Source: Russula earlei
Taxonomy: Eukaryota > Basidiomycota > Agaricomycetes > Russulales > Russulaceae
NCBI GenBank assembly: GCA_025769875.1
Contig: JAGFNK010000476.1
Location: 1 to 39,771 of the forward strand
Length of the DNA: 39,771 nt
Reading direction: 5' to 3'
Part shown: one piece after another, positions 18,410-28,289 of the stretch
How the letters are laid out: each line of letters starts with the position of its first letter
Numbering within the stretch: position 1 is the first letter of the stretch
Program-made: the position numbers and the translations under genes
Notes under the pieces: model-generated
What the model was told of the DNA's origin: nothing
What the model saw: the letters and a program-made list of their open reading frames with translations, nothing else
Database searches by the model: none

Positions 18410-21400
18410 TAAGGCTCCAACTGTATTATCTATTTACTGTATATATATGGTAAATACTGTATATGTATATGTATATGTATACCCTCCAAGCTGAAAGTCA
18501 GGTATACAGTAAATATACGGTATATAGTTGTTTAGACAGTTATAGACAGTTACTTCACTCATGCAGTTAAGTAAGAGCATCAATGGGTCTGCTTCTCGCA
18601 GTGACTCGCAGGCGTTGACATGTAATATATTCGGCAATTGTCAATGTTTTTCCCACCTTCGTTGCCAGCTGCCAGAACCCATTTTCTCGTACAACATTGA
18701 AGCCATTACTCTCATATAGACCTCCTATGGACAACAGTGCATGGTCGTGCTCGTACATGGTCTCTGGCTGGCACAAAAATCAATGGGAGTGAGTTATCAT
18801 GATGTGTGCTTGACAACCAGCCATTAACCTTCTTTACAGAAAGGATCCGTCAGTTGATGAAGCATAGGCAACTACATACAAAGCAGTAGTGGTAGGGGTT
18901 GTAATTTATAAGTCGCATTCAAAAATCTTGGTCTTTGTGACTGCACCTTCTTTGAGACTCGGAATGAGGCCATCTAACTTCATCATGTCTGTATCATTGG
19001 CATGGACTACTGTGGAAGATCAACTCAAACACTTAAAAGCTCTTGTGTCATCTTTACCCTCAAGTGTTCCTTCTGCAACTGAAGATGGCCGTATTGCCAC
19101 TGTATTTAACAACATTCCCGAATCTGAGGATCCAGACGACCAATGGCCTGTTTTTAACCGTCGAATGGATGCGCTTTTTGGTGAGGACCTACGCGAGAAT
19201 GGCCGTCTCCTCAATGTCAAGAGAGGTCCATTTGGAATGGACATGGTCGTTCAGTATGCTGCAAATGCTGTCCGAGCTGGCAATCTGCTTTGGGAGCCAA
19301 CGAAGATAAAACTAGATAGGCTCCTCACTGAAGTTCGATACTTGAGGTATGTACTCGACTCGAACTAATATTTATTCTCATTACTAATGTCCATACACCC
19401 AGCGAACACACAAACCCAAAGACAAAGCTCACATTGACCATTCCGGCACTCAAGCGAAGAACATCTGCTGTGGAAGAGGAAGACGAGGACACAGATTTAG
19501 ACTACGCACCTCCAAAGCGACCACGCCCAGAGCCAAAGTCACCTACCGATGTTTTTAACAGTCAAGGCGAAGAGGAGACGGAGCACACCAACTTAGGGGA
19601 AAGGCTGGTTTGTGAATTAAAGACGGTACTGGATTTCCATTAATCAAACTTTGTTTAGCAAGTGAAACATCCGCCGGGAGTTGTCGCTCACAAGGTAGGT
19701 GTTAGCATATACATATATCTTACTTTTCTTTCCTGTACTGACAAAAATAACAGGCGAAAACCACTGCAAAGGGAAAAGGCGCGACAAAGACAAACATGAA
19801 GAAGGCAGTGGGGAAGGATAGTGCCACAGTGAAAAGGAAGACAGGATCGGCGATTGACCCACTGGATATTGAGACTGATGAATCTGATGGCCGGTCTGCT
19901 CTTCAAGCCCTTGAGGTTCAGGAGCAAAGTCAGGGTGCTCGCCGTGGGCCAGCAAATGGAAGTTTGCAGCACTTTCATGACCCGGTTCCTGTTTTGACCA
20001 AGGATCGTTCTTTGCGATGGGAGTTTAAGTGCAAGTATTGCCCGTGGTACGTTTATGTTGTTTACCTAAGTGCAGTGTGATTGACATTCTGTCTCTAGTC
20101 TCCATTCAGTTGTACGGACTGTCAGCGACAAGGACATGACGAACCGAAGCTGCCAAAGCTTAATAACCTTGCTAGCCATGCCTCCGAGTGCAAGAAAACT
20201 GATCGCGAAGTGCCATGTGCTAGCGACCAGCCCTTCACTCGCGCTCGCTTGAATATCAAGCAGAGTGCTGACCTTATGGCCGAATATCTTAAAGCAGGCG
20301 AACTCAACCCGGCCATCATGCCAACTCAAAAGGGGTTCCTTCGACTCTTCTCTGCGTGGATACTTGATGAGAGCCTCCCTTGGACAACAGGCGAAGCACC
20401 GTCGCTTGATATTCTCTTCAAATATTTGAAGGTCAAGTTTATCCTTCCGAGTGATACAACAGTCAGGAATCAACTGGGCAAGATATTTCTTGAACTACAT
20501 GGGAAGGTTGTTCGTGAGTTTGTGGTACGTCCTCTCCTGTTTCAGTTGGCTTCTATCTGTTAATGTGCTTTAGAATGTAAAGTCGAGAATTGCATATGCA
20601 ACGGACACTTGGACTACGCGGCAAATGGTTTATACATTTGCCTGCACTATTGGCTCCTTTGTGAACGATGACTGGGAACTCATCCAGCATGTCATAGACT
20701 TCACTCCTCTTCAGGACAAGGAGCACAAAGGCTTATATGCAGGAAAGGCTTTCGTGGATAGCGTACGCAAACGCGGTGGTCTTGATAAGATATGTCTTTT
20801 TGTTTCGCTGTCAAACATTCTACGATTTACATGGGTGATCTCTACATGATTAGTTTGACAACCGACAACGCTTCTGTCAACGACATTATAATTGAAGTTG
20901 CTGGGCAAATAATCCTGGAAAAGTACAATGTTCCCTATACCCCAGACATGCACATCCGGTGCATTGCACATGTGGTGAATCTTGTTGTTCAGGCATTTTT
21001 AGCAGCGATGGACGAGGCGGATTCCCCTGACAATAATGACTACTTTCTTCTTCACAAAGAGTCATCAATACACTATGACCCAGACAGTGATGAGGATCAT
21101 ATTGCAATGGAGTATGAGAACGTGGATTTGGAGGCAGTGGATGCAGATGGAGATGAAGTCCTCGATATCACAGAGGAGAAGGCAATCGAAGATATTCAGC
21201 ATAGCAGCCCACTAAAACGGGTATTCAATTTGTCTCCTGATTTATTGGTCTGCACTTATTCAGCCCTTTGTCTAGCTGCGCTTTGTAACAACAAAGATTG
21301 TATCATCACCTCAGTGCCGTGCCAAATTCCGCAAGCTCACACACGAGAAATATGCTGGCAGTCTAGAGAAGAAAGCACGCGCTCGCCTTATGGTGGTTCG

Positions 21401-22720
21401 GGATGTTCGAACACAATGGAATTATACACATGCGATGATTCGTCGCGCGCTGTTACTGAAGGAGGTAAGCACACCATGGGCCATACATATTTTTGTCTCA
21501 AGTTAAGTTTCGGTGTAGGCCGTCAATGCATGGGTCTTCCACTCCCCGAGTCTTCATGGATGTATTCTTTCGCCAGCTGACTGGACATTGTTGGAACAGC
21601 TAGCTGATGTTCTTGAGGCATGCCCCTTTCTTTCGAACTTTAAGACACAACTGATTGTAAATAATAGGTTTTTACCTGGGTTACGCTGCAAATGTCATGG
21701 GCATCAATCCCAACAATCCCATTTGTCCTTCCAGCATACGAGAAGATGGATCATCATCTGGTCAAGGTATCCAAAGGAGCAACATATAGTCCAGCTCTAT
21801 GACGCGCTGCACTGGCAGGACAGGGCAAGCTCTTAAAGTACAGGGCACTGGCCGAGAACAACCAGTTCTACACTATTGCAACGGGTTCGCAGTCTAGTGT
21901 CTGAATTTGATATCTTACTCAAAAATTCTTGATGGCAGTTCTCCATCCATTCTTTCGAGCAGAGTGGTTCAAGCATACTGTTTCACAGGACCTCCGAGGA
22001 CCACAAAAGGCTGCCGCGGAAAGGCTAGCTGTTGAAAAGGCTGAGATGTTGTTCATATACGTTGCACGGGAGTACTACAATAACTCGGTGTCAGACGATT
22101 GTGAACTGCCAGAGACATCTCCATCGAAGCATGGAAATTCAAGTGCAGGTAGCTGGCTCGCAGATGTATGCGATGTTGAAATCACAGCCACGTTACCCAC
22201 TGAGCAATCAGAAGACAACATGATGGAGGAGATCCGACGATATTTCAAATTTGAAGGGGGCCAGGGCGACATCGACAACCCTCTGCAATGGTACAAGGTA
22301 TGGTTATTGTGATATTCAGTTGTTGGTCTACTAAGCTCATTTGTTTTCAGAAAAACGCACAGTCCTTCTCTACACCTGCTCGCATGGCAAGAGATTTCTT
22401 TGCTATTCCAGCAACGAGTGTCTCAGTTGAACGAGTGTTCTCGAAGTCACGCCACATTTGCACAGATCTACGGTCATCGCTGAAGGCAGAGACCATCTCA
22501 GAAGCTCTGTTATCAAAGGTATGGATCCGGGAGGGACTCTTGGATGTGAACAAGCCGAAACCACCACAAAAAAAGCATGGCTCTGCTCAGTAGATTTTGT
22601 AATACAATAACTGTATAAACAACCGTATAACTGTATATATAGTGTATATAGATAGTAGGCAACTGTATATGTATATTTACGCCGCTGGCCGTATACATAT
22701 ACTATATGGTTGGAGCCTTA
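18410..22720 (+). mobile_element. hAT-superfamily DNA transposon, 4.3 kb
   Basis: Terminal inverted repeats of 12 bp, TAAGGCTCCAAC at 18410-18421 and GTTGGAGCCTTA at 22709-22720. They are flanked by 8-bp duplications GTTGGATG (18402-18409) and GTTGGACG (22721-22728), the length typical of hAT elements. The one mismatch is a CpG transition. Both subterminal zones contain repeated ACTGTATA and GTATATGTATA motifs that could bind transposase. The element carries one spliced transposase gene and interrupts the Copia 3' LTR. Confidence 0.92.
18985..22593 (+). CDS. hAT transposase with BED zinc finger (multi-exon)
   Basis: Nuclear transposase. The ATG at 18985 (MSVSLAWTTVED) starts a first exon to 19346. 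Further exons fit 19403-19607, 19659-19694, 19754-20046, 20099-20524 and from 20574, with short GT-AG introns. The N-terminal part holds a basic/acidic linker (KRPRPEPKSP). A BED zinc finger follows (FKCKYC near 20025, then NNLASHASECK near 20165). The catalytic core includes YATDTWTT (about 20595), LTTDNAS (about 20857) and IRCIAHVVNLVVQ (about 20955). The hAT dimerisation region near the end reads ATSVSVERVFSKSR (about 22411), and the stop is at 22591-22593. The frame within the finger appears shifted by one base around 20140, and some middle exon borders (20790-20850, 21440-21930) are unclear. Most of the domain order is intact, so this could be recently active or nearly so. Confidence 0.8.
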
Positions 22721-22899
22721 GTTGGACGTGCAGCCGCTAAGTGCCGCGCGAACGGACAATCCGGACCGTGCGTGTAAATAATTCGAATTTAGTTATCGTT
22801 CGTTTTCCCTCAGTCTTTCTTATTCCATAGGCGTTAGCATACTAACCTGAATATAGTCTTTTACACACAAGACTGAGCCCTTATTCCATAGCTCCAACA

Positions 22900-23114
22900 A
22901 AAACTGTAGACAAAAAACTGTAGACAACATAGACACCATAGCACAACAACATACTATGTAGTACTTGATAGCTTCATACTAGTTTTATGTACAGTATGTC
23001 ACGACTTATATGATATAATTTATGGTCACAACAGAGCCTACTCACACTTGGAATATTTTACTTTTATTATCTGCTAAGTTGACCTTGACTTATCCATTCC
23101 TGCCCGTCGTGTCA
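22900..23114. repeat. Right end of the outer element
   Basis: Begins with the Copia target duplication AAAAC (22900-22904) and twice repeats CTGTAGACAA. From about 22990 it matches the reverse complement of the left end of the outer element at 4401-4540. It ends around CCTGCCCGTCGTGT, about 10 bp before the dynein gene start. Confidence 0.6.
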
Positions 23115-23123
23115 AGTTGTCTA

Positions 23124-25575
23124 ATGTCTGCGAAGCTGAGGGATGAAATCGAGGCCAAGCGCGCCAAACTTCAAGAGTTGCGCCAGGCTCGTCTGAATAG
23201 ACAAAGGAATGACACTGGCCGGGGCCAGGTAAGTCGACCCCACAGTCAGTCCCAAGTTCCGCTCAGCCATTCATGTTTTCCAGACACCTGTCAAGTCTCC
23301 AACACAGACAGATGTTAACGCGCTATTGGACTCGATTTTGGGCCCTGGGGACTCTCTAACCCCACGCAGCCCAGATTTGACGCCTGCTTCCTCGGTACCC
23401 GGAACGCCATCGTTCGGCCACTCTGACCTACCAGGGCCAACATCGCTCCGTATTTCTGGAAGAGTCAGCCGTATAAGCAGCGCGGGCTCTGATAGGGCGA
23501 GTCTCGGCGCGATGGTTACGCAGTCCGCGACTGAGACTATCGTCGATCGGTTCGTGCGTGTTCTAGAACCCGTCAGATCCATCTTTATCCCTCCATTTAG
23601 CCCGATGACGCCAAGATTTATTCCGGACTTGATTGATATTCAGCAGGAGTTGTTTGAGCTGCCACCACGGGTGCGCTGCATCCCATTCTTAATGGCTTCT
23701 CTAACTGATTGTTCTTGATGCAGGAGCGCGTGACATACAACAAAGAGATCCAGACTGCAGATATTGAATCTGACACTAGCACAATTTCCGACGAAGAGGT
23801 TAGAGATCCCGTCTTCCGAGACCGCGAGGCTACAGCGGATCCAGAGCGGGCATTGGAAAGACTCGAAGAAGAAAGTGCGATCTTGGACCGTGAGATAGAA
23901 GAGGAGATTCGGGGTTTGTTCACGATTGCCTATGCCTATTTCCCTCCGTTAAATGAAAATACAGATTTGACTGAGGAAGAGAGGACAAGCATTCTCGCTG
24001 CTCCTGAGTTCTTGATTTTGTGGAGCAATCATCGAAAATCGTGCAGCGGGCACTCAACGATAACTACGATTACATTCGGGATTATACTTCCGGGGCTAAA
24101 ACCGGGGGGTGAGCTCCCTCTCGTGCAGCCTTTTTGCCTGGTGGCTTATTATCGTCGCAGCGATGACTCTGAAGGCAAGCGCGTCAAACTTGTCTGCGCC
24201 TTCTGGGACGAGCGATATTGTAAGAACCGATCAATCACGGACGTGGATTGGTCACCCAAGGTCTGTCCTCGCTAGGGACGTGCTCTACCTTCTTATACGG
24301 TTGAGTGCAGTTTCCAGAACTTAGCGTCGCATCATACAACAAGAATACCGCAGCGGTCAATGAGCCTGACGGGATCGTGGCTGTGTGGAACCTTCACTTG
24401 CTCGAGCGTCCAGAATTTGTGTTCCATTCTCAGGTATGTGACTTTACATGACCTCGTATGTGAGCGGCGTTGACGAGAATGACATAGTCTGACGTACTTT
24501 CAGTCACATTTTCCCCTTTCCATGCAAATCTTGTTTTCGGCGGAACCTACTCAGGGCAGATATTGCTCTGGGATACACGGTCGAAGCATCTCCCCGTTCT
24601 CAAAACGCCCTTATCAGCGGCTGGACACACCCACCCAGTTTATGCGATGCAAATGGTTGGCACTCAAAACGCACACAACCTCATTACTAGTAGCACGGAT
24701 GGTATGGTGTGCAGTTGGCTGGTGGACATGCTTGCTCAGCCGCAAGTGTGTATATTCATCTTCACGAGATGAAGCAGAGATACTGATGTGACTCAGGAAA
24801 CGTTGGAACTTGTGCATGTAGGCCACAACAAGACCGGCGAAGTAGCGACCACAACCCTCGATTTCCCTGACAATGAAACCACCGCATTCTGGGTCGGCAC
24901 TGAAGAAGGAAATATTTACCAGGCAAATCGTCACGACCGTGCAGGAGCGAAAGCCGGTCTTAACCAGTTTGACGTTTACAAAGGCCACGCCGGCCCCATC
25001 ATGGGACTCAACTTCCACCCCCTCATCGGACCGGTGGACTTTTCCGACCTGTTCTTGACGTGTTCCGTTGACTGGACAGTGAAGCTATGGCGTGCAAAGT
25101 CACTGGCAAAGCCGTCAACCACGACACAGACCGTGACACCGATTTATTCGTTTGATGAGGCAGATGACTACGTTTACGACGTCAAGTGGCACCCCGCACA
25201 TCCTGCAGTCTTCGCTTATGTGGATGGCTCTGGGAAGTTCGACTTGTGGAACCTCAACGCGGATACGGAGGTTCGTGGCGCTGAATAAATCTCATGCCTT
25301 TGCTAACCCCCACGTAGGTACCGGTTGTATCCACCACCGTGAGTACAGAACATGCGCTGAACAAGTTGCAATGGGACCGCAAAGACGGCCGGCGTGCCAT
25401 CATAGGAGGCAACGACGGTCGGCTGTACGTATACGACATCGGAGATATTGCCATCCCACGGGAGACCGAGTGGAATGACATGCAGAAGACCGTGGCGGGC
25501 TTTGTCGGAGGGCAGACAAGCGGGTCAGAGGTGGACTCTTCGAGGGTGTTGACCTCAAGCGCTAATGGTCGATGA
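23124..25575 (+). CDS. Cytoplasmic dynein intermediate chain (WD40)
   Basis: Non-catalytic subunit of the minus-end-directed microtubule motor, linking heavy chains, light chains and dynactin. Eight exons fit with consistent phases: 23124-23228, 23284-23670, 23724-24108, 24161-24260, 24311-24433, 24488-24745, 24797-25270 and 25318-25575. The N-terminus is the charged coiled coil typical of the family ([20 protein letters not shown]), the dynactin-binding end. A Ser/Pro-rich linker follows, then an acidic helical stretch ([19 protein letters not shown]), then a WD40 domain with segments such as [24 protein letters not shown] and [15 protein letters not shown]. Total is about 695 residues, normal for the family. 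One oddity: the conserved [16 protein letters not shown] segment needs an extra base near 24014, an apparent single-base deletion. The frame is also open upstream into transposon sequence from an ATG at 23022. Confidence 0.88.
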
Positions 25576-25827
25576 ACTCGGTTTAGTACTGGGCGTCTCT
25601 CCTCACGACACGGATGTCAAAATTATTAACTTAGATTGTACGAATAGTCTGCTACTTTATACCTCAGGATGTGGGTTATGGCCGCACATACTCTAGCCTT
25701 GTCGGTTTACGGGGGCGAGAGGAGCCACAACGGCGTCATGTTATCCCGTATCTGGCCCTCCGTTATCCTCCATGCAAGATCTCCTTATCCCTCTCTTGCC
25801 TCTACTCTCATAGCGCGCCGTACGGTC

Positions 25828-27852
25828 ATGTCATCAAAGACAGGTTTCAAACAGGTGCATTTCCCATTCTATTCTCCTCCTCTCTCCACTCACCCGAGTC
25901 CAGGAACCTCATAAGTAAGTTCCTAGCCTCCTTACCCAGTGACATCGCTTCTATTGCTCATTGCCGCAAGGCTTTTGGTGTGAGCTTCTTCCATATCACT
26001 AGAACGTCCCCGTCGATGCGACTGACAGAGAATCTCGAACCTAAAGCATACCTGGGCCCATTGAGGTTACGGACGAGGTGCGTTCGTTCATCCCGCTCTA
26101 TAAGATGGCGATACAAATTGGCCACCACTCCTGCACAGGTCCTCTATGCCAATGCGCACCCGTCCGTCTCTCACATGTCTGCGGATTTCGCCGCCGTCTT
26201 CGGCGAGAGCATCCGCATGACCAGGTAACGCATCGAACATATTGTTCAACCCTTCGAGCTGATTTTGAGCGACCCATTTCACATTGCGTCCATGTCGATC
26301 AGGGATGTCGTCCGGACGACGACCGCCCAACCATTTCTCATCTCTGGCTCAGGGACACTCGGATGGGACCAGGAAAGCGCCACCATGGCGTCCCCTTCCC
26401 TGCTCTGTTACGCTGACGCGTGTGCGACCTTAGGTTTCCGCCAACCTCGTAGAGCCTGGGGAAAAACGCTCTCGTGCTCAACGCGGGATATTTCGGCGAG
26501 AGCTTCGCCGAGTGGTGCGTCCATGCCATGTCAACACTTCACGAGCGCGCTCGGCTCTGACTGTCCCCGGATTCGGACTTTAGCCTTGAAACGTATGGCG
26601 CCCAAGTCGACCAACTGCGCGCCGAGTTTGGCGGGACTGTCGATGTAGCGCAAGTCGAGCAGGCGCTCCGGTCCAAGAAGTACAAGATCGTGACGATCAC
26701 ACACGTGGACACCTCTACAGGTGCGAATTCATATCTCGTTCCCGTCGGTGCGTCCGACATCACGAACTATTTAATTCCTTCAAGGCGTGCTCTCGGACCC
26801 TCGCCTTGTGGCCGAAGCCGTGAAAAGGCTTTCCCCGACACGCTCGTCGTTCTCGATGCCGTCTGCGCCGTCGCAAGCGAGGATATTAAGATGGACGGCT
26901 GGGGCATCGACGTTGTCATCACCGCCAGCCAGAAAGGCCTCGGCGCACCCCCGGGCCTCAGCGTCGTCGTCGCCAGCAAAAGGGCCATGAAGGTGAGAAG
27001 AAAAAAACGGTCTGTGTGCGAAACGCGGGCGGGCGGCGTTGACGGCCTGAGCAGGTTTTCGAGACGCGCTCGAAACCGGTCACGGCGTTCTATGCCAGCT
27101 GGAAGAGGCAAGACTTCCCCGTCCCATTTGCATGGGTCATACAGCGAGAGCGTCATACTTACTCACCCGTCATTGTCGCCAGATGGCTTCCTATCATGAA
27201 AGCGTACGAAAGCGGGTCCGCCGCGTACTTTGCGACGCCGCCCGTTAACCTGATCCGGGCGTACCACGAGTCCTTGTCCCAGATAAACAAAGCCAGCCCT
27301 ACCCTGGACGAGCGCCTCAGGATGCATCGCGAGACTAGCGCCCGCATCAAGGTCGCTGCCACGGAGCTCGGGCTCCGTCAACTCGCCACGCTCCCGGAAA
27401 TCGCTGCGAACGGGATGACCGCAGTGAGCAGCCACCACCTTTTTTTCCTTCACCGAAATGTTGTGTCTCAGAGAAAATTCGTCGACGGTTGTCTCTCGTC
27501 TGCAGCTCTGGTGCCCGGATGGCGTCAAGTCTTCCGAGCTCGTGCCTGCCTTTTTGCAAAGGGGCGTGGTTGTGGCAGGCGGCCTAGGCACAAGGAAGGG
27601 TACGCATTTCCGTCCCCGTCCCTATCCTCCGCCCCACTGCCCGTCTCATCCGTTCGCCTCTTCTTTCTAGAGTTGTACTTCCGCATAGGGTACGGTCTTT
27701 TCGCCTTGGCAATGTGATAGCACGCCTTTCGCTCATCGAATCACTTACGCAGCCACATGGGAATCACTGCCATAAACTCAGAGCGCGGAGACGTCGACAG
27801 GATCATCGATGTGCTGAGGGAGGTCATCTCCGAGGCCACGTCCAGACGATGA
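25828..27852 (+). CDS. Alanine-glyoxylate / serine-pyruvate aminotransferase (PLP, class V)
   Basis: PLP enzyme that transfers the amino group of alanine or serine to glyoxylate or pyruvate, usually in peroxisomes or mitochondria. About a dozen short exons fit, among them 26139-26224, 26303-26372, 26434-26514, 26584-26720, 26785-26992, 27055-27107, 27183-27423, 27506-27599, 27671-27689 and 27753-27852. Family motifs: PGPIEVTDEV, YANAHPSVSHMS, FLISGSGTLGWDQ, VLDAVCAVASEDI, and the PLP lysine in TASQKGLGAPPG (codon 26933-26935). The end is DRIIDVLREVISEATSRR; no classical SKL-type peroxisomal signal. Oddities: A5 at 26462-26466 and C4 at 26833-26836 each break the frame, while the duplicated copy has A4 and C5 there. 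The intron after GTLGWDQ begins GA rather than GT in both copies, and the intron at 27108 begins GC. Exon 2 (before 26077) is not resolved. It is either a young pseudogene or a real gene with sequence errors. Confidence 0.8.
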
Positions 27853-28289
27853 ACCAGATCGTGAAGGCGATGTCGGCACTCCTCACGATGCGGGAATGGG
27901 AAGACGACGTGTGGCTGAAAGGTCTTGAGTAGACGAATGTCCAGATGGATCAACAAAGTTCCAATAAAGTACGCTTACGAGCGAACCGCGCGTCGAGAAC
28001 CGAGATGTGAATCAATGTTATGACCCTCAACCCACCAGCCTCTTCGCGCGAGGAAAGTCGCTCGACGCAGCACAATCACCTCTTTCTATGGTCAGAAAAG
28101 GGACATCGGCCACGTCCCATTTCGTTTTACAAACGTACCGCCAAAGCTCGCGCCATGCGACGATCCTCTCTCTGGTCTGAAACGCTCTATACCGCGACGA
28201 CGCGCAGAAGGGCAGCCACCAAACGGAATAGAATTTGCACCGATCTAATGTGTTGTACATTTGTGTCTGAAAAGACATCCCCAGATAGA
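27853..28289. other. Spacer between two convergent genes
   Basis: Holds the 3' ends of the aminotransferase (+) and the sulfite reductase (-). An AATAAA-like CCAATAAAG lies at about 27961-27969, a possible polyadenylation signal for the aminotransferase. No gene is seen. Most of this spacer is repeated, with changes, around 35206-35470. Confidence 0.5.

Larger units (their letters stand above)
5223..22899 (+). mobile_element. Ty1/Copia LTR retrotransposon (decayed, multiply interrupted)
   Basis: Bounded by LTRs that start TGTTGGAYGTGCAGCCGC and end in CTC(C/A)AACA. The 5-bp target duplication AAAAC is intact on both sides (5218-5222 and 22900-22904). The internal plus-strand frames give gag, protease, pre-integrase, post-integrase, the start of reverse transcriptase and RNase H in Copia order. 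It is interrupted by an old LTR fragment plus minisatellite, by a whole Gypsy element (8130-15987), and by a hAT transposon in its 3' LTR (18410-22720). Many stops, frameshifts and a deletion across the reverse transcriptase core make it non-autonomous. Confidence 0.88.
18401..22899 (+). repeat. Copia 3' LTR, split by the hAT transposon
   Basis: LTR bases 18401-18409 (TGTTGGATG) and 22721-22899 together give an LTR of about 180 bp that ends GCTCCAACA at 22899. The first nine bases were partly duplicated by the hAT insertion. The right part keeps CpG sites (CCGCGCGAACGG, CCGGACCGTGCG, TTCGAATT, ATCGTTCG) that are TpG or CpA in the 5' LTR. Confidence 0.88.
4401..23114. mobile_element. Outer long-TIR element, split by all the nested elements
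   Basis: The sequence from about 4401 (ACACGATGGGCAGGAA) inward for roughly 130 bp reappears reverse-complemented at about 22990-23114. Shared blocks include AATAAAAGTAAAATATT and AGTAGGCTCTGTTGTG. Removing the Copia insertion leaves an element of only about 1 kb. Its left half holds the 405-bp hairpin (4405-4809) and a short reading frame resembling a pogo transposase N-terminus. I found no convincing target duplication, so the exact ends are approximate. Its right end lies about 10 bp before the dynein intermediate chain start codon. Confidence 0.6.

Noticed and set aside
18567..18776. Minus-strand 69-codon frame near the hAT left end as an accessory gene
   Set aside because: No homology recognised; lies in the region expected to be the hAT 5' non-coding zone.
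20780..20850. AT-AC (U12-type) intron in the hAT transposase
   Set aside because: The sequence AAG-ATATGTCTTT looked suggestive, but the 3' end is AG and no branch-site motif was clear; an unresolved ordinary border or indel is more likely.
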